A stretch of DNA of 64,000 nucleotides from Gammaproteobacteria bacterium. GTDB lineage: Bacteria > Pseudomonadota > Gammaproteobacteria > GCA-001735895. A model generated the notes under the pieces. It had not been told where the DNA came from, made no database searches, and saw only the letters and a program-made list of their open reading frames with translations. The translations under genes were made by a program, and so were the position numbers. This document shows, one piece after another, positions 27,133-36,103 of the stretch. The first letter of the stretch is position 1; every line of letters starts with the position of its first letter. The DNA lies in the NCBI GenBank assembly GCA_029862005.1, contig JAOTYD010000011.1, positions 1 to 64,000 on the forward strand, read 5' to 3'.

Positions 27133-27984
27133 ATGTCGCCGCAAATAATCAATATCGACGATTACCCGGTCGATAAGCTGTCATCTGCCGATGCGCAGTC
27201 ATGGGTCAAGCAGTTGCGGGCCAGCCTCGACCAGGATGGTTCCTGCACCCTGCCCGGCTTCGTAACGGCACAGGCGCTGGACAAAATGGTGCGGCAGGCA
27301 CACTCTATAGCACATCTCGCCTATCCCGGCCCGACCGAGGTCAGTCCCTACTTCTTCAATTATCGACTGGGTCATGGCGAAGACCTGCCCGGCACACACC
27401 CCGTAAGGTACAAGGGTAAGCGTAACCTGGCCCAGGTTGCTGCCGATTTGATACCGCCTGAATTCCTGCTGAGCCAGCTATACCGAAGCGATTTAATGCT
27501 CGATTTCCTGGCCGCGGTTACCGATCAGCGGATTTATCGTAACCAGGATCCCTACCAGTCGCTTAATATTTCGATCATGAACCAGGGCGGATGTCAGCAA
27601 TGGCATTTTGACAGTGGCACCATGGTAACCACTTTGCTGTTACAGGAACCCGACGCCGGGGGAATATTTGAATATGCACCGGCAATTCGTTCCGACACCG
27701 ACGAAAACTTTGACGCCGTGCAGGCGGTTCTGCAAGGCAACAGTGATCGAGTGCTCCAGAACCGTTTACAGGCGGGTACACTTTCACTGTTTCGTGGGCA
27801 TTATTCGCTGCATCGGGTAACACCCGTCGAGGGCCAGCGCCAACGCATTCAGGCCATACTCGGCTATTCCAGCCGACCTGGATTACTCGGCAACAAGGAG
27901 TCGAGTATTCTGCACTATGGTCCCCGCGTAGCTGAAATCGAGGCAAATAACCCACAATATCCCCACCAGGTCGCAATCGGGTAA
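27133..27984 (+). CDS. 2-oxoglutarate/Fe(II)-dependent oxygenase
   Basis: The 283-residue protein has a double-stranded beta-helix oxygenase core. The iron triad is seen as His158-x-Asp160 (WHFDSG) and His227 (YSLHRVTPV), with Arg236 or Arg238 for 2-oxoglutarate binding. It resembles the HalD/ArpA-like group that hydroxylates or halogenates free amino acids or modifies small molecules; Asp160 is present, so it is a hydroxylase rather than a halogenase. The substrate is unknown. It lies just upstream of dmdA, on the same strand but outside the candidate operator. Confidence 0.8.
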   Translation: MSPQIINIDDYPVDKLSSADAQSWVKQLRASLDQDGSCTLPGFVTAQALDKMVRQAHSIAHLAYPGPTEVSPYFFNYRLGHGEDLPGTHPVRYKGKRNLAQVAADLIPPEFLLSQLYRSDLMLDFLAAVTDQRIYRNQDPYQSLNISIMNQGGCQQWHFDSGTMVTTLLLQEPDAGGIFEYAPAIRSDTDENFDAVQAVLQGNSDRVLQNRLQAGTLSLFRGHYSLHRVTPVEGQRQRIQAILGYSSRPGLLGNKESSILHYGPRVAEIEANNPQYPHQVAIG

Positions 27985-28011
27985 AAACAGGCGCCAAACA
28001 GGCAACTTCTT

Positions 28012-28026
28012 ATTTGTCAGACAAAT
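28012..28026. promoter_or_regulatory. Candidate operator upstream of dmdA
   Basis: ATTTGTCAGACAAAT is a perfect 15-base odd palindrome with the GT-N3-AC core of GntR-family sites, 71 bases before the dmdA start. It closely matches the palindrome in the acuI/gntR intergenic region at 16933-16945. This suggests regulation of both loci by the FadR-type regulator encoded next to acuI. Confidence 0.65.
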
Positions 28027-28096
28027 CAAAAAAGAATAGCATTGCGACCCTTTGGTAACGACGGCTCGGGCCACTTGACTCGACTGGAATCCCGGA

Positions 28097-29197
28097 TTGG
28101 TTGATAAAATTCTAAGCATTTCACGCCGCACGCGCAAAACCCCGTTTACCAACCGCGTGGAAGCCGCCGGTGTCAAGGGTTACACCGTGTACAATCACAT
28201 GTTGTTGCCCACTTTTTTCGAATCCATAGAAGCCGATTACTGGAGTCTGTGCGACGATGTTCAGGTCTGGGATGTCTCCTGCGAACGACAGATCGAGATT
28301 TCCGGTCCCGATAGCGAACGTTTAATCCAGCTGATGACACCGCGAGATATTTCCCGCGCTGGCATTGGACAGGGACTTTATGCGCCACTCTGCGACGAAA
28401 ACGGCGGCCTGGTCAACGACCCGGTATTGATTAAATTCGCCAACGATGACTGGTGGGTTTCGATCGCCGATAGCGACGTCAGATTATGGGCCCGTGGGCT
28501 CGCGCTCGGCTACGGTCTCGATGTCACGGTGCGCGAGGCCGCCATCTGGCCACTCGCGGTACAGGGCCCGAAAGCAGAAACCCTGGTGACCCGTATTTTC
28601 GGCGATGAGGTCCCCGGTATCCGTTTTTTTCGTTCGAAAATGCTCCAATTTCGTGGCAAAGCGATGATGGTCATGCGCTCCGGTTTCAGCAAACAGGGTG
28701 GCTTCGAAATCTATCTGAACGATGCTGAGCTGGCCGAGCCGCTGTGGGATGAACTATTCGCACAGGGTCGGGATTTGAATGTCAGGGCGGGTGGCCCCAA
28801 CCTGATCGAACGCGTCGAAAGCGGCCTGTTGTCGTACGGCAACGACATGAACTTTACCCACAATCCGTTTGAATGCGGACTGGACGCCTTCATCGACCTC
28901 GACGCCGATATCGAGTCGTTGAGTCTGCCGGCATTGCGTGAAATCAGGGGCAAACACGTGCACCAGCTGGTCGGGGTAGTCTTCGATGAGCCTGTCAGCT
29001 TTGATGATTTCAGGGTTGAAGTGGACGATCGCACAGTCGGTGATGTACGTTCACAGGTATGGTCGCCGCGTTATCAGAAATTCCTGACGATGATAATGAT
29101 GAAGCGCGATTTTCTAAGCAATAACCGAACCGTCAGCGTGGACGGTAAAACTGGTAATATCGTCGATCTGCCATTCGATTTTGACGCGATTGGATAA
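28097..29197 (+). CDS. dmdA: Dimethylsulfoniopropionate demethylase DmdA
   Basis: DmdA transfers a methyl group from DMSP to tetrahydrofolate, giving methylmercaptopropionate. The 366-residue GcvT-fold protein matches the SAR11/roseobacter DmdA pattern from its N-terminus: RKTPFTNRVEAAGVKGYTVY, NHMLLP, VQVWDVSCERQIEI and LMTPRDIS. Further matches are NDPVLIK, WWVSIADSDVRLWARGLA, SGFSKQGGFEIY, NLIERVESGLLSYGNDM and NPFECGL. These diagnostic residues separate it from GcvT and from dimethylglycine dehydrogenases. The start is TTG, the only upstream start in frame. It heads a tight cluster (gaps of -1 to 14 bases) with a MetY-like gene, a hydrolase, a FadN-like gene and an acyl-CoA ligase. Confidence 0.85.
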   Translation: MVDKILSISRRTRKTPFTNRVEAAGVKGYTVYNHMLLPTFFESIEADYWSLCDDVQVWDVSCERQIEISGPDSERLIQLMTPRDISRAGIGQGLYAPLCDENGGLVNDPVLIKFANDDWWVSIADSDVRLWARGLALGYGLDVTVREAAIWPLAVQGPKAETLVTRIFGDEVPGIRFFRSKMLQFRGKAMMVMRSGFSKQGGFEIYLNDAELAEPLWDELFAQGRDLNVRAGGPNLIERVESGLLSYGNDMNFTHNPFECGLDAFIDLDADIESLSLPALREIRGKHVHQLVGVVFDEPVSFDDFRVEVDDRTVGDVRSQVWSPRYQKFLTMIMMKRDFLSNNRTVSVDGKTGNIVDLPFDFDAIG

Positions 29198-29211
29198 TCC
29201 GGGAGGTAAGC

Positions 29212-30519
29212 ATGAGTCGTTCTTCGTATCTCAAACCTGACACGGTGGCATTGCACACCGGTTACGTGCCGGAGAGCGACCATGGTTCGCGCGCGGTTCC
29301 GGTTTACCAGACCACGTCGTACGTGTTCGAGAGCGTCAGTGATGGCTCGTCGCTGTTTAACGTTGAACAGGGCGGCCATATTTATAGCCGTATCACCAAT
29401 CCCACGGTCGCAGTGCTGGAACAGCGCATCGCCGCGCTTGAAGGCGGCAGTGGCGCAATTTGTACCGCCTCCGGCATGAGCGCGCTGTTTACGGTTTTTA
29501 TTACCTTGTGTTCAGCCGGCGACCACATGATTTCGGCAACGCAGATCTATGGCTCCACTGCGACTCTTTTAAAGCACACGATAAAACGTCTCGGCATCGA
29601 CTGTACCTTCGTTTCCATTAACGACGAGACGGCCCTGCGCGATGCGATCCAGCCCAATACCAAGATGGTGTTTTGCGAATCGATCGGCAACCCGGGTCTC
29701 GAGATCGCCGATCTTCCCGGCATCAGCGCAATTGCGCACGAAGTCGGAATACCTCTGGTAGTCGACGCCACTTTTGCAACCCCGAGCCTGTGTCGCCCAA
29801 TCGACCACGGTGCCGACATTGTCGTACATTCGGTTACCAAGTGGATGGGTGGACATGGTGTCGCGATTGGCGGGGCGATCGTTGACGGCGGCCAGTTTGA
29901 CTGGGAACAAAGCGGTCGCTTTCCCGAACTCACCGAGCCCTATGCCCCTTTTCATGGCATTAAATTCTGGGAAGAGTTCGGACCTTCGGCGCTGGCGATG
30001 AAAATGCGCGCCGAATCGATGCGCGATATCGGTGCCGCAATGAGCCCGCACAATGCGTTCCTGATCCTGCAGGGCATCGAAACCCTGAGCCTGCGCATGA
30101 AACAGCATGTTGCCAATGCGAAAGTCCTGCTCGATTGGCTACAACAGCAGGAAGCGGTAACCTGGACCAACTATCCCGACATGGAATCGAATCCGAGCCA
30201 CGCCCTGGCTGATACCCTGTTCCCCGACGGCGCCGGTTCGATGCTATGTTTCGGCGTTGTCGGAGGTCGTGCAGGGGGTGCGGCATTCATCGATTCGTTG
30301 CAACTGGCATCGAACCTGGCCAATGTCGGCGATGCCCGTACCCTGGTGCTGCACCCCGGGAGCACCACGCATTCGCGCCTCACGGTTGAAGATATGAAGG
30401 CGGCCGGCATCAGTGAAGACATGATTCGCGTCTCGGTTGGCATCGAAGATATTACCGATATCAAGTCCGACTTCACGCGTGGCTTCAAGGCAGCACAGCG
30501 CATCGCCGGGGAATCCTGA
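29212..30519 (+). CDS. metY: O-acetylhomoserine sulfhydrylase-like Cys/Met metabolism PLP enzyme
   Basis: The 435-residue protein belongs to the O-acetylhomoserine (thiol)-lyase group: LHTGYVPESDHGSRAVPVYQTTSY at the N-terminus in pieces, YSRITNPTVAVLE, EGGSGAICTASGMSA, and the PLP lysine in HSVTKWMGGHG. Such enzymes join O-acetylhomoserine with sulfide or methanethiol. Directly after dmdA, the natural reading is capture of methanethiol from DMSP as methionine. It starts 15 bases after the dmdA stop and overlaps the next gene by one base (TGATG). Methionine gamma-lyase activity is the main alternative. Confidence 0.85.
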   Translation: MSRSSYLKPDTVALHTGYVPESDHGSRAVPVYQTTSYVFESVSDGSSLFNVEQGGHIYSRITNPTVAVLEQRIAALEGGSGAICTASGMSALFTVFITLCSAGDHMISATQIYGSTATLLKHTIKRLGIDCTFVSINDETALRDAIQPNTKMVFCESIGNPGLEIADLPGISAIAHEVGIPLVVDATFATPSLCRPIDHGADIVVHSVTKWMGGHGVAIGGAIVDGGQFDWEQSGRFPELTEPYAPFHGIKFWEEFGPSALAMKMRAESMRDIGAAMSPHNAFLILQGIETLSLRMKQHVANAKVLLDWLQQQEAVTWTNYPDMESNPSHALADTLFPDGAGSMLCFGVVGGRAGGAAFIDSLQLASNLANVGDARTLVLHPGSTTHSRLTVEDMKAAGISEDMIRVSVGIEDITDIKSDFTRGFKAAQRIAGES

Positions 30520-31316
30520 TGTATATCGATGTTCGGGGTCACAAGACCTATGCAGCCACCGGCGGCAAGAAATTTGACGGCAGCCTGCCAACAGTTATGT
30601 TCGTGCACGGCAGCGGGCTCGATCATCGCAGCTGGGCCTTGCAAACGCGCTGGTTTGCTTACAACGGCTATGCGGTGCTGGCACCCGATCTTCCCGGGCA
30701 CAGCCTTTCCGAGGGTAAGCCACTCGAGAGCATCGAGGAAATGGGCGCCTGGCTGGCTGATTTTATCCGCGCCGCCGGGGTCACCGGGGTGCACGCGGTG
30801 GGTCATTCCCAGGGATTTCTCGACGTGCTCGAGCTCGCACGCCAGGCCCCCGAATTGTTGAAATCGATCACCGGCGTAGGCACCGCGGGCGCGATCCCGG
30901 TTAACCCGGCATTGATCGATGCCGCTAAAAACAGTGCCGGAGATGCCGCGGAAATGCTGCTCATGTGGGGTTTCGGACCCGATGCCCAGTATGGTATCAG
31001 CGCGATCCCGGGGATGCAGCCGATCGCGATCGGACGCCAGATCATGGCGAGCAATCCGCTCTATGAAGACCTGGTGGCCTGCGCCAGCTACGAAAACGGC
31101 AGCCAGGTTGCCAAATCCATCAAGGTGCCATCCCAGCTGATACTGGCCCGCAAGGACCGGCTCACCCCGGTCAAGGCCGGCATGGCCTTCGCCGAGGAAT
31201 TAAATGCCCGGGTTACGATCATTGAGCGCTTTGGCCACATGCTGCCGATCGAGGCGCCGCGCCAGACATTACAAAAGTTACGTGAACTGATTAGCTCGCT
31301 GGAACAAGCAGCCTAG
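30519..31316 (+). CDS. Alpha/beta-fold hydrolase
   Basis: This 265-residue hydrolase has the nucleophile elbow GHSQG (about residue 94), the oxyanion segment VHGSGLDHRSW, an Asp in ARKDRLTP and the His in FGHMLP, so the triad is complete. Its ATG overlaps the metY stop. It may act on an ester or thioester intermediate, perhaps CoA-related, but no specific substrate is supported. Confidence 0.85.
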   Translation: MYIDVRGHKTYAATGGKKFDGSLPTVMFVHGSGLDHRSWALQTRWFAYNGYAVLAPDLPGHSLSEGKPLESIEEMGAWLADFIRAAGVTGVHAVGHSQGFLDVLELARQAPELLKSITGVGTAGAIPVNPALIDAAKNSAGDAAEMLLMWGFGPDAQYGISAIPGMQPIAIGRQIMASNPLYEDLVACASYENGSQVAKSIKVPSQLILARKDRLTPVKAGMAFAEELNARVTIIERFGHMLPIEAPRQTLQKLRELISSLEQAA

Positions 31317-31325
31317 GGGATATCG

Positions 31326-33629
31326 ATGAGCATCAACAAAGTTGCCGTGATCGGCGCCGGCACGATGGGTTCCGGTATTGCAGGCCAGGTCGCCAACGCC
31401 GGCATCGAAGTCTGGTTGCTGGACCTGCCCACGGACGATAACGTAAACGCGCTCGCCGAACGTGGGCTCGAGCGTCTGCGCGACCCGAATCAACCAGGCC
31501 TGGTCAGCAAGGACGCCGAAGCCTTTATCCACCTTGGCAACACCCGCGATGATTTCGATCAACTCGCCGACTGCGACTGGGTCGCCGAGGCCGTGGTCGA
31601 ACGTCTCGATATCAAGAAGGATTTGTACCAGCGTCTTGATGCCGTGTGTCAGGACGATGCCATTATCACGTCGAATACATCGACAATTCCGATTCGATTG
31701 CTGGTTGAAGACATGCCACTTGCGTTTCGCCAGCGCTTCGCCATCACCCATTTTTTCAACCCGGTGCGTTTCATGCGCCTGCTCGAACTGGTGCGCGGCG
31801 AGGATACCGATTCGTCCGTCATCGACCTGTTGGGTGACTTTTGCGAACAACAACTGGGTAAAGGTGTCGTGCTCTGTCGAGATACACCGGGTTTTCTCGG
31901 TAACCGGGTCGGGGTTTTCGCCATCCAGTGTGCGCTACAGGCCGCGTTCGAAAAGGGACTGACGCCCCTCGAAGCCGATGCTATTTTCGGTCGACCCATG
32001 GGAATACCAAAAACCGGTGTCTTCGGTCTTTACGACCTGATCGGAATCGACCTGATGTCGGACGTGGTACAGAGCCTGGTCAATATTCTGCCGGATTCCG
32101 ACCCGTTTCATGCCGAGGCCGCAAAAATACCACTAATGACACAAATGATCGCCAACGGTCAGACCGGCAACAAACAGGGCCAGGGCTTTTACCGCGATGT
32201 CGAGTCCGGGCGCGAGGTATTGAACCTCGAAACCTCGGAATACAAAGAGGCAGCGCGCCTGAACCTGCCACTCGCTGAAAAAGCCGAGCGCTACGGCGTC
32301 AGGCATTTGCTCGAAGACAACACTTTATATGGCCAGTTTGCATGGCGCGTGCTGTCACGCACCCTGAGCTACGCTGCCTCGCTGATTCCCGAGGTCGGCG
32401 AAGATCCGGTCGGCATCGACGACGCAATGAAACTGGGTTACAACTGGATCAAGGGTCCGTTCGAATTAATCGATGAAATTGGTGTCGATACATTCATTGC
32501 CCGGCTCGAATCAGACAATCTGCCGATCCCACCCTTTCTCACCGAGGCCGCCGGATCAACCTTCTACCGGGTTGCTGACAACGATCTCCAGGTGCGACAT
32601 GTCGGCAGTACCTGGCAAACCATCAAGCGCCCGGACGGCGTAATCCGTTTTACTGAAAAACGTCAAACCCTGCAGCCCCGTAACAGTTGCGCGGTTGCCA
32701 GCTGGTTCGAGCTCGACGGTATCGCGCTGGTCGAGTTTCACAGCAAGGCTAACGCACTCGATTCCGACTCGATGGCAATCCTCGATGATGCGCTGAACCA
32801 GGTTGAACCTTACGGACTGCAGGGATTGATCGTGCACAACGACGCCCAGCATTTTTCCTGCGGGGTCAACTTGCAGGCGGTGCGCGATTTCTTTCGCCGT
32901 GATGACATGGACGGCCTGGACAAGTTTCTGCAGGATTTTCAGCAATCAGTGCATCGCATGCAGACTGCCCCGTTTCCGGTGGTCGCAGCACCGGTGGGCC
33001 TGTCGATTGGTGGCGGCTTCGAAGTGGTGTTACATGCAAGACAGGTTATCTGTCATGCAAATTCTGTCATGGGCCTGGTCGAATCACTGGTCGGCGTTGT
33101 TCCGGGTGGTGGTGGCTGCAAGGAAACCCTGTATCGCTGGATAGAGTTGTTGCAGTGCGGCGATGATATTTCTGCCGCCTGCTGGAAGGCTTTCATGAAT
33201 CTTGGCTATGGTAGAACTGCAACTTCACCGATCATTGCCAAGCAGCAGGCGATGCTGCGAGCACACGATCGTTTCGTCATTAACCGCGATCGTATCCTTG
33301 GCGAAGCGATCAAGGCGATCGCCGATCCCGGAGGCCAGGTGCAATTTGAACGCCCTGCCCTCGTTATGCCGGGTAGACCCTTATTCGAAGAAATGGTCAA
33401 ATGGCTGGAAGAATCTCGTGCCAAGGGTGTATTCATGGCGCATGACGTCAATGTTGGCAGCGAAATGGCCAGGATCGTGACCGGCGGCGATATCGAACCG
33501 GGCACGGTTTGGAGCGAACAGGATTTCTACGACGCCGAGCGTCGTTCATTTCTGACCCTGGTTGCAACGGCCGCAACCCGCGAGCGTATTAACAGCATGC
33601 TCGATGCGGGGTCGCCCGTACGAAATTAG
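31326..33629 (+). CDS. 3-hydroxyacyl-CoA dehydrogenase / enoyl-CoA hydratase, FadN-like
   Basis: This bifunctional 767-residue protein has the dehydrogenase first (VAVIGAGTMGSGIAGQ NAD loop at the N-terminus, HFFNPVRFMRLLELV, DTPGFLGNRVG). A C-terminal crotonase domain runs from about residue 450 to 650, with an oxyanion-loop FSCGVNL, LSIGGGFEV and VESLVGVVPGGGG, keeping one catalytic Glu. This domain order is that of Bacillus FadN, the reverse of FadB/FadJ. No acyl-CoA dehydrogenase or thiolase follows. In the dmdA cluster the crotonase domain could hydrate methylthioacryloyl-CoA, a job done by DmdD/AcuH elsewhere; this is inference. Confidence 0.85.
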   Translation: MSINKVAVIGAGTMGSGIAGQVANAGIEVWLLDLPTDDNVNALAERGLERLRDPNQPGLVSKDAEAFIHLGNTRDDFDQLADCDWVAEAVVERLDIKKDLYQRLDAVCQDDAIITSNTSTIPIRLLVEDMPLAFRQRFAITHFFNPVRFMRLLELVRGEDTDSSVIDLLGDFCEQQLGKGVVLCRDTPGFLGNRVGVFAIQCALQAAFEKGLTPLEADAIFGRPMGIPKTGVFGLYDLIGIDLMSDVVQSLVNILPDSDPFHAEAAKIPLMTQMIANGQTGNKQGQGFYRDVESGREVLNLETSEYKEAARLNLPLAEKAERYGVRHLLEDNTLYGQFAWRVLSRTLSYAASLIPEVGEDPVGIDDAMKLGYNWIKGPFELIDEIGVDTFIARLESDNLPIPPFLTEAAGSTFYRVADNDLQVRHVGSTWQTIKRPDGVIRFTEKRQTLQPRNSCAVASWFELDGIALVEFHSKANALDSDSMAILDDALNQVEPYGLQGLIVHNDAQHFSCGVNLQAVRDFFRRDDMDGLDKFLQDFQQSVHRMQTAPFPVVAAPVGLSIGGGFEVVLHARQVICHANSVMGLVESLVGVVPGGGGCKETLYRWIELLQCGDDISAACWKAFMNLGYGRTATSPIIAKQQAMLRAHDRFVINRDRILGEAIKAIADPGGQVQFERPALVMPGRPLFEEMVKWLEESRAKGVFMAHDVNVGSEMARIVTGGDIEPGTVWSEQDFYDAERRSFLTLVATAATRERINSMLDAGSPVRN

Positions 33630-33641
33630 CACAGGTGTATT

Positions 33642-35273
33642 ATGACTATCGAATACGATCAACTGAACGCCAACGCCGCCAACTTCGTTCCGCTGACACC
33701 GCTATCTTTCCTGCATCGTGCGGCCGATATTTATCCGCAACGCGAAGCATTGATTTACAACCAGCGCCGCAATAGCTGGGCCCAGACACGCAATCGCTGT
33801 ACCCGTATTGCGTCGAGCCTGGCAGCTCGAGGCATCGGTAAAAACGACACCGTTTCGGTGTTCGCCTTCAATACCCCGGAAATGTTTGAAAGCCATTTCT
33901 CAATCCCGATGGCTGGTGCCGTGCTGAATACGATTAACACGCGGCTCGACGCGGCCACGGTCGCCTATATTATCGATCATGGAGAATCGAGGATTTTCAT
34001 TTGCGACCGCCAGCTCTGGCCGGTGCTGCAGGAAGCCCTGCAGAGCTCTGAACTGCAACCCGAAATCATCATCATCGACGATGCCGATGCGGCCGAGAAA
34101 CCGGAGCTGCCTACAGATATAAGCTTTTCCTTCTATGAAGACCTGGTCGATCGTGGCGACGATACCTTCGCCTGGCGACCACCCGAAGACGAGTGGCAGG
34201 CGCTGACCCTGAACTACACCTCGGGTACGACCGGGCTTCCCAAGGGCGTCGTTTACCACCATCGCGGTTCTTACCTGATGACCATGGGCACCGTCATTTC
34301 CTGGGCGCTACCCCCCCACCCACGTTACCTGTACACGGTGCCGATGTTCCACTGTAACGGCTGGGGCCATGCCTGGACCATGACTGCGCTTGCGGCGACC
34401 GTGGTCTGCATTCGTGCATTTACGCCAAAGCTGTTTTTCGATCTTGCCGAAGAACACGGGATTACCCATTTCGGTGGTGCACCGATCATATTAAACATGC
34501 TCGCCAATGCGCCCGCCGAGGATCAGAAGGTATTCAAGGATACCGTCTATGCGATGACCGCCGGCGCGCCGCCACCGGCCAAGGTGCTGGAAAGCATGGC
34601 GCAGTTCAATTTCGAAGTCATGCACGTCTACGGGCTCACCGAAACCTACGGCCATATTCTGCATTCGGCACCGCAGGACGACTGGTACCAGCAGTCGATC
34701 GAACGCCAGGCTGAACTCAAGGCACGCCAGGGAGTTCGGTTCTCGATGACCGAAGCGGTCGATGTCATCGATCCCGAGACCGGTAAATCCGTACCCTGGG
34801 ATGCCGAAACCATGGGTGAAATCGTGATTCGCGGCAACACAGTTATGAAAGGTTATCTGAAGGATCCCGGGGCAACCGACGAAGCCTTCAACAATGGCTG
34901 GTTCATGAGTGGCGATATCGCGGTGATCCACCCCGACGGTTATATCCAGGTCAAGGATCGCGCCAAGGATGTGATCATTTCGGGTGGTGAGAATATCTCC
35001 TCGGTTGAGGTTGAAGGCGTACTCTACAAGCACTCTTCGGTCGGAGAAGCCGCGGTGGTGGCGCTGGCCGACGAAAAATGGGGTGAAGTCCCCTGCGCGT
35101 TTGTCGAACTGAAATCAGATGCCGATGCCAGCGAACAGGAACTGATCGATTTTTGCGCCGATAATATGGCACGCTTCAAGCGGCCGAAAAAAATCGTTTT
35201 TGGTGAACTACCAAAAACCGCTACCGGCAAGATCCAGAAAAATGTATTGCGTGAGCGCGCCAAAGCGTTGTAA
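33642..35273 (+). CDS. dmdB: Acyl-CoA ligase, DmdB-like (methylmercaptopropionate--CoA ligase candidate)
   Basis: The 543-residue AMP-forming ligase has the P-loop YTSGTTGLPKGVVYHHRG, the HVYGLTETYG segment, GWFMSGDIAVIHPDGYIQVKDR and the C-terminal lysine in PKTATGKIQKN. The N-terminal LTPLSFLHRAADIYP and DAATVAYIIDHGESRIFICD resemble the medium/short-chain ligases described as DmdB, which activate methylmercaptopropionate after DmdA. Position in the dmdA cluster supports this. Other short-chain acids are possible, because DmdB-type ligases are promiscuous. The symbol is a functional guess. Confidence 0.72.
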   Translation: MTIEYDQLNANAANFVPLTPLSFLHRAADIYPQREALIYNQRRNSWAQTRNRCTRIASSLAARGIGKNDTVSVFAFNTPEMFESHFSIPMAGAVLNTINTRLDAATVAYIIDHGESRIFICDRQLWPVLQEALQSSELQPEIIIIDDADAAEKPELPTDISFSFYEDLVDRGDDTFAWRPPEDEWQALTLNYTSGTTGLPKGVVYHHRGSYLMTMGTVISWALPPHPRYLYTVPMFHCNGWGHAWTMTALAATVVCIRAFTPKLFFDLAEEHGITHFGGAPIILNMLANAPAEDQKVFKDTVYAMTAGAPPPAKVLESMAQFNFEVMHVYGLTETYGHILHSAPQDDWYQQSIERQAELKARQGVRFSMTEAVDVIDPETGKSVPWDAETMGEIVIRGNTVMKGYLKDPGATDEAFNNGWFMSGDIAVIHPDGYIQVKDRAKDVIISGGENISSVEVEGVLYKHSSVGEAAVVALADEKWGEVPCAFVELKSDADASEQELIDFCADNMARFKRPKKIVFGELPKTATGKIQKNVLRERAKAL

Positions 35274-35303
35274 AAAACGGATTAAGCCCTAATTCAACCA
35301 GAT

Positions 35304-36092
35304 ATGAACCAGGATATTTCACCCGTCGAACTGCGCCACCGGATCCGTAGCGGAGAATTTACGTCGAATACGTCAGGTTACTCGCGCGGTTTCGTGCAGG
35401 GCAACCTCTGTATACTGCCAGCTGATTATGCCAGCGAATTTCTGCAATTCTGCCAGTCGAATCCCAAGCCCTGTCCACTGATCGGCATGGCTTCAAGTCC
35501 TGGGGATTACCAGATCCCGCGTCTCGGTGAAGACCTCGATATCCGTACCGATATTCCGAGCTACCGGATCTTCGAAGACGGTCAGCTGGTCAACGAAGTT
35601 CACGACATCAGTGACCTATGGCGTGACGACCTGGTGTCCTTTGTACTGGGGTGCTCGTTTTCCTTCGAGGAAGCCCTGATCGATGATGGCCTCGAGATTC
35701 GCAACGTCACCGAAGGCGTCAATGTGCCCATGTATCGCACCGATATCGACTGCATTCCAGCGGGCCGTTTCGCGAGTAAAATGGTGGTCAGCATGCGCCC
35801 GATGATTCCGTCGGACGCGATACGCGCGATCCAGATCTGCACCCGTTTTCCTGCGGTACATGGTGCACCGGTGCACTTCGGTGATCCTGGCAGAATTGGC
35901 ATCAGGGATATCAACCAGCCCGAATTCGGTGATGCCGTAAACATACACAATGATGAAGTACCTGTATTCTGGGCCTGCGGCGTAACCCCCCAGGTAGCGG
36001 TAGAGCAGGCGCGACCGCCATTCTGTATCACGCATTCGCCTGGCTGTATGCTGGTATCGGACTTACCCAACAGCCATCTTGCCGTTATGTAG
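35304..36092 (+). CDS. D-glutamate cyclase family, N-terminal-type domain (DUF1445, YcsI)
   Basis: The 262-residue protein is a stand-alone DUF1445 member: [55 protein letters not shown] and [14 protein letters not shown]-type segments are present (the last as [15 protein letters not shown]). In animals this domain is the N-terminal half of the D-glutamate cyclase DGLUCY, which forms 5-oxo-D-proline. B. subtilis ycsI sits with the 5-oxoprolinase genes in the same way. Here it is followed 11 bases on by pxpA. It starts 30 bases after the dmdB-like gene and may share the upstream transcript. Confidence 0.85.
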   Translation: MNQDISPVELRHRIRSGEFTSNTSGYSRGFVQGNLCILPADYASEFLQFCQSNPKPCPLIGMASSPGDYQIPRLGEDLDIRTDIPSYRIFEDGQLVNEVHDISDLWRDDLVSFVLGCSFSFEEALIDDGLEIRNVTEGVNVPMYRTDIDCIPAGRFASKMVVSMRPMIPSDAIRAIQICTRFPAVHGAPVHFGDPGRIGIRDINQPEFGDAVNIHNDEVPVFWACGVTPQVAVEQARPPFCITHSPGCMLVSDLPNSHLAVM

Positions 36093-36103
36093 GTGGAGTA
36101 AAC

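Noticed and set aside
28097-29197. Glycine cleavage T protein (GcvT) or dimethylglycine dehydrogenase fragment
   Set aside because: The N-terminal and core wording follows DmdA, and neither gcvH nor gcvP lies nearby.
29198-29211. SAM or other riboswitch before the metY-like gene
   Set aside because: Only 14 bases separate it from dmdA, leaving no room for an aptamer.
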